DNA of 64,000 nucleotides from Coprenecus sp949297365 (GCA_963931055.1 OZ006987.1:62001-126000), one strand, 5' to 3'; counted from the stretch's first letter, positions 43,754 to 52,764 are shown. The notes: generated by a model not told the origin, from the sequence alone. Translations and numbers: made by a program.

Positions 43754-45220
43754 CTAAAAATTCAGGCCGAGTTTCTTGAGAACCTTGCCAGTCTTAGCCG
43801 TCGCCTCTTTTAGATACCACTTGCCGTCAATCTTGATTTTGCGTATCTCCTGAAGGAAATCAAGGATATCCATCGCGGAGTACTGGGAGATCAGACCGGT
43901 CTTCGCCAGCATCTGGTATATCTTGTAGTACCAGTGAAGGGCAATATAGTTGGAGAACATCCAGCCTTCCAGGGCATACTCGTCCTGCATATAACTGTGG
44001 TCAACCTCAAGCACGTTCTTGAACGTGTCTATCATGAGTTCCACATTGCAGCGACTCTTGTAGTCAGTATATACATCCTTTGGGCATTTGTCTGAGTTGG
44101 TTATGACGGCAAGTGTGCCGAAGGTGGTGTATTTTTCCCGGTAAGTATCTTCGGTATAGAGCGCATCCCTGTCAGCCTCCTTCTTCTCGGCATTCTTTTC
44201 CACCCTTTTCAGGAAGTCATCGCTCTCTTTCTCCCTCAGCCGCGTGTCCAGATAGACATGCATATTCCTTCCGTCAACATCTCGCGTAAAGTACCAGATG
44301 TTCCTTCCCTCGAACGAGAAGCGCCCTTCCATTCCGCTGATGCCTCCTGCCATGACCGGGGCATAGTCGATGGTCTTGTCCGAACGCTTCAACGGAACAA
44401 TGAACTTCATGCCCGCCCCCTCGAGCATCTCGATGTTTTTCTTCGAGTAGAAGCCCTTGTCTATGATGGCCGTGGCATCCTTGATGCCGGACTCTTTGAA
44501 ACATAGGGCAAAGGACTTGACATCCTTGATATCTCCCGGCATTATCCTATAGTAAACAGGGACCTGCGCTCCTACGGAGAAGACGAACATCAGATTGATG
44601 AGGTTCTCATAACATCCCGGCTTGCTCTTGCTGAACTTCGGCAGCGACATCTTTCCTGACTCACTCAGGAGATCCGTTCCGTCGAAGATAATATTGTCGT
44701 TCTGCGCCTTGAACTCGCGACAGAACCCTACGATTGCCTCTCTTTTTATCCCTATCTTGCGTATGTGTTTGGTCAGAGAGTCTCCAGACAACTTCGCATC
44801 TGTCAGTATTTCCGACATGTAGCTTCCACTGAAGTGATAATCCATCATCTTTAGCGATGACTGTCTGGTCAGGCGGCAGTAGGCCATCGCCAATATCGTC
44901 TGCCAGTCATCCGGGAAGTGCCTCTTCAGCAGTTCGCTGTACTCTGGCATTATCGCATCGTACAGCGCAGTAACTCCGTATTCCTTGTCGGATTCTATCT
45001 TTCCGACTGAGGTGCCGTTCTTCTTCGGACGGGGAGCCACCAAGCCGTCCGCCTCGGTGATGCGGCCAAGATACTTGCCCGTCACCTTCCTGCCACGCTT
45101 CTTCTCCTTGTCGTAGACACATTTCGCCTCGTAGAGGTAGTAGAAGCCTCTTATTCTCCTGATTTCTGTACCGGGCCTCTTCTGTTCCAGGACCCACTGG
45201 GGATATGATGATTCTGCCAT
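43754..45220 (-). CDS. IS1634-family transposase
   Basis: The DDE transposase is 488 aa from the ATG at 45220 (MAESSYPQWV); a longer frame to 45277 overlaps the terminal region. Family features include FYYLYEAKCVYDKEKKRGRK at the N-terminus, IIFDGTDLLSESGKM near residue 180 (catalytic D), AIIDKGFYSKKNIEML near 245 (second D), and YKSRCNVELMIDTFKNVLE near 390 (catalytic E in the YREK-like region). The frame is intact. It shares its strand with the interrupted helicase gene. Confidence 0.92.
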   Translation of the reverse strand: MAESSYPQWVLEQKRPGTEIRRIRGFYYLYEAKCVYDKEKKRGRKVTGKYLGRITEADGLVAPRPKKNGTSVGKIESDKEYGVTALYDAIMPEYSELLKRHFPDDWQTILAMAYCRLTRQSSLKMMDYHFSGSYMSEILTDAKLSGDSLTKHIRKIGIKREAIVGFCREFKAQNDNIIFDGTDLLSESGKMSLPKFSKSKPGCYENLINLMFVFSVGAQVPVYYRIMPGDIKDVKSFALCFKESGIKDATAIIDKGFYSKKNIEMLEGAGMKFIVPLKRSDKTIDYAPVMAGGISGMEGRFSFEGRNIWYFTRDVDGRNMHVYLDTRLREKESDDFLKRVEKNAEKKEADRDALYTEDTYREKYTTFGTLAVITNSDKCPKDVYTDYKSRCNVELMIDTFKNVLEVDHSYMQDEYALEGWMFSNYIALHWYYKIYQMLAKTGLISQYSAMDILDFLQEIRKIKIDGKWYLKEATAKTGKVLKKLGLNF

Positions 45221-45335
45221 AGTTATATATACCGTACCACGGAATACAAAGATAGAACAAAAAAAACACACCTGCAATAGTGTGGCTTAGATTTTTGAAA
45301 AATATTCCGTGGTTTAGCGGAAGTTACAGATTAAA

Positions 45336-45976
45336 AGTCTGTATTCATGTGGAATATTATCTAAGTTATATCCTGCTAGTTGAAAATCATATTTAACAAT
45401 TCTTTTCCCCTTCTTCTTGATCACGTTAGCGGCCATCAACCTATCCATGCCTCCCAATGTCTCTATTTCAGCAGCATTAATAATATGTTCTTTTGAAACG
45501 GTTCGTGCAAAAATTTGGCCTCTAAGTTTACTTTCACGGATGGGTAATTTATAATATTTTTTCAAGAATACAGCATTACTCATTTCATCATCCACATATG
45601 TTATTTGACTACCATAAAAATAATGAAGGGCTGCTGCTGTAACATATTTGTGTAAAAAAGTTTGTATGGTTCCAAAAAAATTAGGATACCGAAAAAGCAC
45701 ATCTGCTTTTGTGCCAAGTTTTGCTTTTATCTCATCGATAGCTACATTTGTATGTGTCAGTACGCATATGCCTTTCCCTTCAGGCAGAGGCATTTTATTG
45801 GCAAGAATAATCAATTTTGCCAACAATGTCGTTGTCTTACCACTTCCAGGACATGCCTGAACATAGCAACTGCTATCTTCTTTGATAATATTTACCTTGA
45901 TAGGATCAAAAGGTTTCTTACCTTTCAAGAGAATATCGTGGGCTATTTTTATTTCTTCATCAGTAGCAAATGGCAT
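45336..45976 (-). pseudogene. GajB-like helicase, N-terminal remnant
   Basis: The upstream fragment begins MPFATDEEIKIAHDILLKG and carries the P-loop ACPGSGKTTTLLA near residue 43 and motif Ia. It reads into the insertion sequence and stops at 45314 after adding ICNFR, giving a 220-aa truncated product that lacks the DExx motif. It starts 17 bp after the nuclease gene. Confidence 0.82.
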
Positions 45977-45993
45977 AATTTTTCTTTTTAGAT

Positions 45994-48069
45994 TTATTCC
46001 GTAACATGTTTAATGGCCTCTACAAGATAATTCAGTTTGTCGTCATTCTCAACGATAGACCTCACTGCGTCTCGACTTACAGTTCCATCTCTAACAGGAG
46101 CTAACTCTCCTGCAAGCATCCCTGCTAAATATTGCGCAGTGATGGCTTTACTTACGGTTCCATCATTCAAAGGTTCAAAAATCTTATATACCACTTCTTT
46201 AGTTGGAATGCCTCCGTCTGGAAACTCATCCGTTACATCATTCCATAATTGATTCAGAATTTTATCTGTTATTTCCAGCTCAGGATGGTCCTTTTCCTGT
46301 TGGGCTGCTTTTATCGCTGTAGCCAATAACTTATACAAGCTACTTCCAGCAATCTCGTATTCCAGCGTCCATGCTTGTGGTAGGAATATTTTAATTTTAT
46401 CTGCATTGATGGCATTTTCTAATCGCGTTCTCTTTTCCTCTCGAATCCGAGCTAATATATCTTCATTTAAGGCCACTCGTTTATCTTCGGTTAGTATAGC
46501 CTTCATGCGGTCTATTGTTTCACCAATAGGTTTAAAATTCGCGTTCTTATGCACCCTAACTTCTTCCTCAAAGGCATATCTACTCCCGAAGACAGTTGAC
46601 ATAGCATCATAATCTACATCGGCTGAAATTTTCTCTAACTCAGGCCTTAGATCATCTCTCAACCAATATTTCGGAGTTTTTCGATCTTTACTGTTGTCAT
46701 CGTAATATTCAAGAGCTCTGACATCCATATCAGAAATAACAGCTATAGGCATTCCAAATGATTTTCCATCTTTGCGTTTGAATATATTGACATATCTTTT
46801 ATATGCTGTACTTCCCACGTTCACAACGGATACACCATACTGATAAAGATTCTTCCCAATCAATTGGGCTATAGCAGGTATTAGCAGATTTTCTGCATCA
46901 CCCTCAACCATGATTAGCCCTCTGGCAAAGAATAAGTTGGCTTTTGTTGCATCGAGGAATCTTTCTAAAAATTTGTAGTCGGCTGGCTTCATCTTCGTAT
47001 ATTCTGATGACATGGGGAATGCGTCATTTCCTTTCAGCATAATCATATTAGCTAACTTTATCTTTGATGCCAATGTAATGCTATGGGTTGAAAGGATAAA
47101 TTGCTCATTTTTCTCTTGGGAAGAAATATATTCAATCAGTCTCAATTGATATTGAGGATGAAGGTGAGCTTCCAATTCTTCCACAAGCGCTAACTTCAAT
47201 CCTTTCTTCTGGTTGTTAAAGAGCAGCATTTCTGCCGCTATGCATAGTAAGTTAAGTGTGCCAAGCCCCGATTTATTACCTTCCATAATCAGATCGAGCA
47301 GTCTCAATATTTCTGTCAATTCCCCTCCTGTCAGTTTGACTTCAGCATTTCTTGGATCGCCATTTAGCAGGAAATGTTCTCTCAGAAAACTATTGATGTC
47401 ACTTGTTATACTTTCCCCACCACCTCCAACTTTGAAATAGTTCTCTATTTCCTTTTTCAGTTTTTCATAATCTGTTTCAAGTTTATGTTTTACGATGTTT
47501 CCGTGAACGTCTTTCTCGGTTTTGAAAAGTTCATGTGCTCCCAAAATTTGCGCCAGTCTTGATTTGTAACCATGAGTCATGTCGGTGAGTGCATCTCTAA
47601 GCGGCTTAAAATATACTACTTTTAGAAGTTCCCTTGCTTCAGAATCCATTCTATCAGTTTGGCCTTCGGTCCCTGCGGAGAAAGTCGGCATTATTACGTT
47701 ATCTTTTCGCTTCACGTATAGCCATACTTTTAGCAAATATTTTGTCTTGTCTTCGTTCCACGACAACCATTCCCAAAATAAGCCAGCGTCTTGCTCATTT
47801 ATACCGTCAAATACACATTCTATTTTAAACTCATCTTTTCTGTTTCTATCAGAATCTTGATAGAAATCTTTATCTTCAAATTGAATAAATTCCCCGCTCT
47901 GAGTTCTTAATACATAACGAATGGCATCCACAATAGCTGTTTTACCTGAATCATTCTCTCCAATCAGGACATTCACACCTTCTTGAAAATGAATTTCTAA
48001 CCCAGGCTTTCCATCTGCCATGGCACAATATTTTCTAAAATTCCAAAGTCTAAGCGTTGAAAGATACAT
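45994..48069 (-). CDS. gajA: OLD-family (class 2) ATPase-TOPRIM nuclease, GajA-like
   Basis: The 691-aa protein joins an ABC-type ATPase to a TOPRIM nuclease. The P-loop VLIGENDSGKTAIVDAI is at residues 34-50, the signature-like NKSGLGTLNLLCIAAEML near 262, Walker B LALVEELEAHLHP near 295 and STHS near 327. The TOPRIM domain shows MVEGDAENLLIPAI near 385 and VISDMDVRALEYY near 445, the acidic metal site. Class 2 OLD nucleases are encoded next to a UvrD-like helicase; this pair is the Gabija defence system, in which GajA nicks DNA when nucleotides are depleted. The length is greater than the ~580 aa of the prototype. The gene itself looks intact, but its helicase partner is broken. Confidence 0.8.
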   Translation of the reverse strand: MYLSTLRLWNFRKYCAMADGKPGLEIHFQEGVNVLIGENDSGKTAIVDAIRYVLRTQSGEFIQFEDKDFYQDSDRNRKDEFKIECVFDGINEQDAGLFWEWLSWNEDKTKYLLKVWLYVKRKDNVIMPTFSAGTEGQTDRMDSEARELLKVVYFKPLRDALTDMTHGYKSRLAQILGAHELFKTEKDVHGNIVKHKLETDYEKLKKEIENYFKVGGGGESITSDINSFLREHFLLNGDPRNAEVKLTGGELTEILRLLDLIMEGNKSGLGTLNLLCIAAEMLLFNNQKKGLKLALVEELEAHLHPQYQLRLIEYISSQEKNEQFILSTHSITLASKIKLANMIMLKGNDAFPMSSEYTKMKPADYKFLERFLDATKANLFFARGLIMVEGDAENLLIPAIAQLIGKNLYQYGVSVVNVGSTAYKRYVNIFKRKDGKSFGMPIAVISDMDVRALEYYDDNSKDRKTPKYWLRDDLRPELEKISADVDYDAMSTVFGSRYAFEEEVRVHKNANFKPIGETIDRMKAILTEDKRVALNEDILARIREEKRTRLENAINADKIKIFLPQAWTLEYEIAGSSLYKLLATAIKAAQQEKDHPELEITDKILNQLWNDVTDEFPDGGIPTKEVVYKIFEPLNDGTVSKAITAQYLAGMLAGELAPVRDGTVSRDAVRSIVENDDKLNYLVEAIKHVTE

Positions 48070-48099
48070 TGTAAACCAATTTACATGTTATAAAATAAT

Positions 48100-49224
48100 T
48101 TAAAACCCCTGCCTCCGCAGCCACTCCCCCATAAAGCGGTCATAAATGATGTAGCCGTCGGCAGTCTGATAAACCAGTTCGTTTTCCAGCAACTTCTTCA
48201 TTGCTGCACTCACGCTGCTTGCTGCCCGAAGTCCGTAGGTGCTGATAAAGTCTCCGGCCAGAACCTCCTTGACGCAGCCCTCCTTGGCGATAGCTTTCAG
48301 CAGGCGCACCTGACCGGCAGTGTATGCTTTCAGCAGGTCGGCGTATATGTAGCTGTACTCGGCCAATATCTGTTCTGTGGCGTATGAAACCAGTTCCATG
48401 TCCACATCCCGGTCATACCCGTACAGGCGATTGAGGAGACACTGCACATACCAGGTATGTCCCTCGTATTTTTCATATATCGTATTGAAAACCTCTTGAG
48501 GCAATTTCACACCGTGTGCGGCAAAATGCCCTGTCGCGAAACCTGCGTATTCATCCTGCTGTATCGGGCCGATTGTGAGCAGTTGGGTACTTTGATAGAA
48601 CGGCCTTTTCGACGAGGTGAACATCTCCTGCATCAGATGCTGCCTGCTGCCGGCAAAGATAAAGTTCACGTTGGGCAGGAACTGGATATGGGAACGCAGC
48701 AGTGCTTCGACCCCTTTTTCCTGATATTCTGCGATCTGCTGGAATTCGTCTATGGCAACATAGCACCGTTTATCCGATGAGCCCAGATACTCGAATATCT
48801 CTTTCAAGGTGTTCTCTTCCTCGGCTGGAGCCACATCAATCGTCACCTTGGGGGCACCAGTCAATTCGTCAAAAGTAAACACGGGCCGGCAACTGCGCAC
48901 AAACCGGCTTATACGGCTCAACGCTTTTTGCGGAGCGGAATCCAGCTGTCCCAGCACTGTCCCGGCAAACAACCGCACAAAATCACCTAATGACTGAGTT
49001 GAGTATATATCCAAATAAAAAGTGGCAATATCAGGCTGCAGTTCTTTCAGGCGGTAAAAGACATGACGGATCAGTCCAGTCTTTCCCATACGGCGGGGAG
49101 CTGTCAATGTCACATTGCGCCCATTTTGGAGAGCCTCGAGAATGGATCCGGCCTCTTGCTCCCTGTCGCAAAAGAACTCCGGGCCGTGATATCCCGAAAT
49201 GAGGAATGGATTATTGGGTTTCAT
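48100..49224 (-). CDS. Archaeal-type (ATPase_2) AAA ATPase
   Basis: The 374-aa protein has a P-loop TLTAPRRMGKTGLIRHVFY near residues 39-57, Walker B CYVAIDEFQQIAEY near 160 and a sensor IFAGSRQHLMQEMF near 190. A C-terminal winged-helix region follows (AGQVRLLKAIAKEG, then AASSVSAAMKKLLENELV). Proteins of this type are common in Bacteroidales as single genes, often linked to mobile DNA; function is unknown. It sits 30 bp upstream of the gajA-like gene, so read-through is possible. A palindrome lies just before its start. GC content is higher than in the Gabija-like genes, suggesting a separate origin. Confidence 0.83.
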   Translation of the reverse strand: MKPNNPFLISGYHGPEFFCDREQEAGSILEALQNGRNVTLTAPRRMGKTGLIRHVFYRLKELQPDIATFYLDIYSTQSLGDFVRLFAGTVLGQLDSAPQKALSRISRFVRSCRPVFTFDELTGAPKVTIDVAPAEEENTLKEIFEYLGSSDKRCYVAIDEFQQIAEYQEKGVEALLRSHIQFLPNVNFIFAGSRQHLMQEMFTSSKRPFYQSTQLLTIGPIQQDEYAGFATGHFAAHGVKLPQEVFNTIYEKYEGHTWYVQCLLNRLYGYDRDVDMELVSYATEQILAEYSYIYADLLKAYTAGQVRLLKAIAKEGCVKEVLAGDFISTYGLRAASSVSAAMKKLLENELVYQTADGYIIYDRFMGEWLRRQGF

Positions 49225-49239
49225 GTTATTTTAATTATC

Positions 49240-49262
49240 GCGTTACGAAGTTGTCGTAACGC
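49240..49262. promoter_or_regulatory. Perfect palindrome upstream of the archaeal-type ATPase
   Basis: GCGTTACGA (49240-49248) and TCGTAACGC (49254-49262) are exact complements with a 5-nt spacer, 16 bp before the ATG of the minus-strand ATPase gene. A further CGTAAT half-site lies just beyond. It could be an operator or a leader hairpin. The rest of the 153-bp gap to 49377 holds nothing else recognised. Confidence 0.5.
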
Positions 49263-49377
49263 AAATATCGTAATAAAATATAAGATTACAAAATAATGCA
49301 ATATCAAATTAGCAGTGTGCTACCACAAACTGCCAGCAGCCATAATAAAGTACTGTGATAGAGTAGGATAATACTAA

Positions 49378-49779
49378 TTAGTTATTGTAAAGTGCTATTG
49401 CTGGAATTGTTTTCAAGGTCTCATTCTGCGTATAATACTGATACAAACCAACTTGCCTATAAGATTTCCCTTCAGGCGCAGTTACAATCTTACCGTCATA
49501 ATAGCTTGAATATTCATCTGTTAAAAGAAGTACAGCGATGCCATAATACATTTCAAGTTCGCTATCTGAACGTCCGGTTGCAATTGCATTACCGTTTTCT
49601 ACAACTTGGAGAACTTTGTATGACTGTACATCCATAACCTGGCCAGGTTGATCAAACATTGTCAGCCCTTCAATATTTGAAGAAGACGATGCAGATGCTT
49701 TACCAATAAAAAACAAAACAACAATTGTCAGGATGACTCCTGAAGCAAATCCGCCTAAGAATAATAAAAACTTTTTCAT
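49378..49779 (-). CDS. Small membrane-anchored protein of unknown function
   Basis: From the ATG at 49779 the protein is 133 aa. It begins with a single transmembrane or signal-anchor helix (FLLFLGGFASGVILTIVVLFF) followed by a Ser-rich linker and a soluble domain of ~95 residues. There is no lipobox cysteine, so it is probably anchored in the inner membrane facing the periplasm. The longer frame starting at 49839 adds residues without initiation support. It is divergent from the next gene. No family is recognised. Confidence 0.65.
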   Translation of the reverse strand: MKKFLLFLGGFASGVILTIVVLFFIGKASASSSSNIEGLTMFDQPGQVMDVQSYKVLQVVENGNAIATGRSDSELEMYYGIAVLLLTDEYSSYYDGKIVTAPEGKSYRQVGLYQYYTQNETLKTIPAIALYNN

Positions 49780-49866
49780 ATTAAATTTAGTTAGTTGATT
49801 TTTCGTAAAGTTAAGAATTTTAGCATTACATATCAACACAAAGGGCTACAACTTTCCATTTTAACA

Positions 49867-49898
49867 TTTGGAATTAGTGCAATATTCTTGTAATTTTG
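49867..49898 (+). promoter_or_regulatory. Promoter of the secreted 354-aa protein (TTTG-N20-TAATTTTG)
   Basis: TTTG at 49867-49870 and TAATTTTG at 49891-49898 are separated by 20 bases, the canonical Bacteroidetes spacing. The start codon is at 49922, about 17 nt after the predicted transcription start. Confidence 0.7.
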
Positions 49899-49921
49899 TG
49901 AATCACCTAAATTATTGCCAC

Positions 49922-50986
49922 ATGAAGCGGATATTACTAATAATTGCATTTGTTCTGACTTATATTGCTGCACATGCGCAAGAGTCTCTTCCAAATGAAT
50001 TTTTCGGACTTAAGTTTGATGAAGCATATACTTTAGAGCAAATGATAGAACACATAGGAAGCAACGGCACATTCATCCAGGAAATTGACCCCTTTCAGAT
50101 GGGCACTACAATGTATTACGGATACATTTTTGAAGATGTTACCTATAATGCAAAACATTATCCTACAATGATGTTGATGAGTCTTGAACACGGCACATTT
50201 GGAGGCGTTGCATTTACTTTTACAAGCGAAAACATAAATGAGAACCAGTCGCTGGCAGACATTTATGATATCCTAAAAGACAGTCTGACAAGTAAATATG
50301 GAGAACTTTCAGATTTTACTATAGATGGCCAGCCAGAAAATATATCCAGATTACTTAATATAGGAAATGGAGTGGGATTAAGATTGGACAAATATACTTC
50401 CAACGACACAATAACTGCGGTTGAAGTATCATATATATCTTTAATGGCAATAATCATAGACAGTTATATCGCAGCGTACCCAACAATTCAAGACACTTTC
50501 CTAGGTATTAAAATGGGGTCTCAACAAACAAGTTACTCAATAAAATCAGCTATTGGATATAAAGGAGAGTACCTTAATGAAGAATATGATCCATATGGGA
50601 AGACTATTATTTTTACAAATTTCATATTTGCTGGGAAGACATGGGACTATGGAAATTTTAGTTTGACAGATAAAGGAGTACTATACAGTGTTTCCGCATA
50701 CGACAGTCTTGATGAAGGCTATGGATATGAAGACGAATTGAATACAGCAGAACAAACATATGAATTATATAAGTCAAGTTTGGATGCAAAATATGGCGTT
50801 CATGATGAGCAGGAAAGTGATAATGGGAAATATGTCATTTATGTTGGAAATAATGACATTTCTATTATTCTGTCCAATGAGCGTAATAAATCGACAGGTG
50901 GGGAATACAGGCGGTACATAACGATACAATACTACCAAACAGCCATATACAATCAATTGTCCAATAATGGCTTTGATGAGCTTTAA
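49922..50986 (+). CDS. Secreted protein of unknown function
   Basis: The protein is 354 aa from the ATG at 49922 (MKRILLIIAFVLTYIAAHAQ), chosen because a canonical promoter ends at 49898 and a signal peptide with an AHA-Q cleavage site begins here. The mature part seems to contain two related halves: FFGLKFDEAYTLEQM near residue 30 and FLGIKMGSQQTSYSIK near 195 are similar, each followed by a GY(I/K)-rich beta segment. That suggests an internal duplication of a ~160-residue domain. It is likely periplasmic. No family is recognised; it probably has no link to the defence genes. Confidence 0.68.
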   Translation: MKRILLIIAFVLTYIAAHAQESLPNEFFGLKFDEAYTLEQMIEHIGSNGTFIQEIDPFQMGTTMYYGYIFEDVTYNAKHYPTMMLMSLEHGTFGGVAFTFTSENINENQSLADIYDILKDSLTSKYGELSDFTIDGQPENISRLLNIGNGVGLRLDKYTSNDTITAVEVSYISLMAIIIDSYIAAYPTIQDTFLGIKMGSQQTSYSIKSAIGYKGEYLNEEYDPYGKTIIFTNFIFAGKTWDYGNFSLTDKGVLYSVSAYDSLDEGYGYEDELNTAEQTYELYKSSLDAKYGVHDEQESDNGKYVIYVGNNDISIILSNERNKSTGGEYRRYITIQYYQTAIYNQLSNNGFDEL

Positions 50987-51056
50987 GAATAATTACCAAG
51001 AAACAGTCAGCTCATAATATAACTCTTGCTATAAGTGTTTTTAGAATAAAGTTTCA

Positions 51057-51082
51057 TTTGTGAGCTTTTCTGCGTATATTTG
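51057..51082 (+). promoter_or_regulatory. Promoter of the hipBA-like operon (TTTG-N14-TATATTTG)
   Basis: TTTG at 51057-51060 and TATATTTG at 51075-51082 are separated by 14 bases; the ATG at 51106 follows 23 bp later. Autorepression by the antitoxin near this site is expected from the family, though no clear palindrome was seen. Confidence 0.55.
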
Positions 51083-51105
51083 CCGCAACAAGTATCAAAT
51101 CTGAG

Positions 51106-51456
51106 ATGTTGAACAATATATACATACTGACAGACACCGAGCTATGCAGCAGGATTGCAGCCAAAATTAAAACGGTACGCCTGAAGCAGAACATGTCACA
51201 GGCCGAGCTGGCAGACAAGAGCGGTGTTTCCATTTCTACCATAAAGCGTATGGAAGACGGGGAGGTGAAAAACTTCGAGTCATTGATCCGCGTCCTGCGC
51301 ACCCTTGGCAAGCTCGACATCTTCGTCCCGCTCGTCGAGGAGGAGCAGTTGAGTCCAAATGAATACTACGAGTTGGCCAGCAAAGCAAGCAAGCCCAAGC
51401 GCAAGCGGGCATCCAAAGGTTACACAAAAGAGAATAAGGAGGATTCGGAATGGTAG
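51106..51456 (+). CDS. hipB: HipB-like XRE-family antitoxin
   Basis: The 116-aa protein has an XRE helix-turn-helix at residues ~15-70 (IAAKIKTVRLKQNMSQAELA, then SGVSISTIKRMEDG). A lysine/arginine-rich C-terminal tail (KASKPKRKRASKGYTKEN) may help bind DNA or the toxin. In HipBA modules HipB binds and inhibits HipA and represses the operon. Its end overlaps the hipA start by 7 bp. GC content is like the host core genes, unlike the preceding defence genes. Confidence 0.85.
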   Translation: MLNNIYILTDTELCSRIAAKIKTVRLKQNMSQAELADKSGVSISTIKRMEDGEVKNFESLIRVLRTLGKLDIFVPLVEEEQLSPNEYYELASKASKPKRKRASKGYTKENKEDSEW

Positions 51457-52724
51457 ACGTCGCCCGTGTCAATCTATATGGCCAGCCCATAGGTTCGGTG
51501 CGCTGGGATCAAAAATATGAAGTCGCGCAGTTCGAGTATGATCCGGACTTTGTGCGGCAGGGCATAGAGCCGTCTCCACTGATGATGCCCGTAAGAGAAG
51601 GCCGCGTGTACAGTTTCGGTGATCTCGACAGGACGACCTTCAAAGGTCTGCCCGGGATGCTGGCGGATTCCCTGCCGGACACATACGGACGAACCCTCTT
51701 CGAGAAATGGCTGGCCCTCACTGGCCGGACCAGCGGCAATGCGGTTGAGACCCTTTGTTTTCTGGGCAAACGCTGCATGGGCGCCCTTGAATTCGAGCCG
51801 GCCTTCGAGGTAGTCGATACGGATATCCGGATAGAGGTCGACTCATTGGTCAATGTGGCGCGGGAAGCCCTGGCAGACAAATCCAAGTTCAATGTGAACA
51901 TCGCCACCGACAAGAAGGCTGCCATTGCGGAGATTCTGCGTCTAGGTACCTCAGCCGGCGGACAACGAGCCAAGGCAATCATCGCCTACAACAAAGCCAC
52001 TGGAGAGATCCGTTCGGGACAGGTCGAGGCTCCCGACGGGTTCGACTACTACATCATCAAGCTGGACGGCGTTTCCGCCACAGCTGGATTCAGGGAGACA
52101 GAGAACTACGGGCGGTTGGAATACTCCTTCTCTCGTCTTGTGAGGAAATGCGGCATCGACATGGCGGAATGCTCGCTGATCGAGGAGAACGGAAGGGCAC
52201 ATTTCCTGACAAAGCGGTTCGACCGGATAAACGGGGCAAAGGTGCACATGCAGACGCTCTGCGGCATCGCACATCTCGACTACCGGCTCCTCAGGGCCTA
52301 CTCCTACGAACAAGCGTTCGCCGTGATGCGCGGTCTGCGGCTCACCTACAAGGAGGCTCAGGAGATGTTCCGCAGAATGGTGTTCAATGTCGTCGTGCGC
52401 AATCAGGACGACCACACGAAGAACATCTCCTTCCTGATGGACAGAGGCGGGAAATGGCGGCTTTCTCCGGCTTACGACATGGGCTACGCCTACAATCCCG
52501 ACGGTCAGTGGACCTCGGCCCACCAGATGTCGATAAACGGCAAATTCAGCGGCATCACAAAAGACGACCTGCTCGAATGTGCCGCTAAAAACAACATCAA
52601 GAATGCCACACGAATCATCGACGATGTCTGCCAGGCAGCATCCATGTGGCCCGAGATCGCCCGTGAGTGCGAAGTCCCGCAAAAGATGATAGAAAAGATC
52701 CGAACTAATATGATTTTCTTCTGA
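51450..52724 (+). CDS. hipA: HipA-like serine/threonine kinase toxin
   Basis: The 424-aa protein is a full-length HipA kinase. The N-terminal couple_hipA domain (VNLYGQPIGSVRW, then FKGLPGMLADSLPDTYG) is followed by the regulatory loop GTSAGGQRAKAIIAY near residue 164, whose serine is autophosphorylated in E. coli HipA. The catalytic motif VVRNQDDHTKNISF is near 315 and the metal motif LSPAYDMGYAYN near 336. The prototype phosphorylates glutamyl-tRNA synthetase and halts growth; other HipA proteins use different synthetases. All catalytic residues are present, so it looks active. It overlaps hipB by 7 bp. Confidence 0.88.
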   Translation: MVDVARVNLYGQPIGSVRWDQKYEVAQFEYDPDFVRQGIEPSPLMMPVREGRVYSFGDLDRTTFKGLPGMLADSLPDTYGRTLFEKWLALTGRTSGNAVETLCFLGKRCMGALEFEPAFEVVDTDIRIEVDSLVNVAREALADKSKFNVNIATDKKAAIAEILRLGTSAGGQRAKAIIAYNKATGEIRSGQVEAPDGFDYYIIKLDGVSATAGFRETENYGRLEYSFSRLVRKCGIDMAECSLIEENGRAHFLTKRFDRINGAKVHMQTLCGIAHLDYRLLRAYSYEQAFAVMRGLRLTYKEAQEMFRRMVFNVVVRNQDDHTKNISFLMDRGGKWRLSPAYDMGYAYNPDGQWTSAHQMSINGKFSGITKDDLLECAAKNNIKNATRIIDDVCQAASMWPEIARECEVPQKMIEKIRTNMIFF

Positions 52725-52764
52725 TTATAAATTACCCAACAGTGGTTTTCCCGACATACAGATG

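Larger units (their letters stand above)
43673..45329. mobile_element. IS1634-family insertion sequence
   Basis: The element is 1,657 bp with imperfect terminal inverted repeats starting CTGTAACTTCCG and continuing to a shared ACGG(A/T)ATA about 27 bp in. It is flanked by the 6-bp direct repeat ATTAAA (43667-43672 and 45330-45335), a clean target-site duplication. It carries one intact transposase gene and a strong hairpin at its left end. Exact duplication and an intact frame argue for a recent insertion. Confidence 0.92.
42154..45976 (-). pseudogene. gajB: UvrD-like helicase (GajB-like), interrupted by IS1634-family element
   Basis: The gene runs from ATG at 45976 to the stop at 42154 but is split by the element at 43673-45329. 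Deleting the element and one ATTAAA copy joins HEYRLLI to RTKRDNILNRQG in frame and gives 719 continuous codons with no stop. The N-terminal part has Walker A QACPGSGKTTTLLAK and VLTHTNVAIDEI. The C-terminal part has FIDEVQDCDNLQ, RFGDYCQAIFE, TVHAVKGETHA and SRPRYMLCVA, the full SF1A UvrD motif set. It follows the OLD-type nuclease gene by 17 bp, the gajA-gajB order. In the present state the helicase cannot be made whole, so the system is probably inactive unless the element leaves. Confidence 0.82.

Noticed and set aside
51951..52682. 243-codon minus-strand frame within hipA
   Set aside because: Opposite to conserved HipA kinase motifs; a GC shadow.
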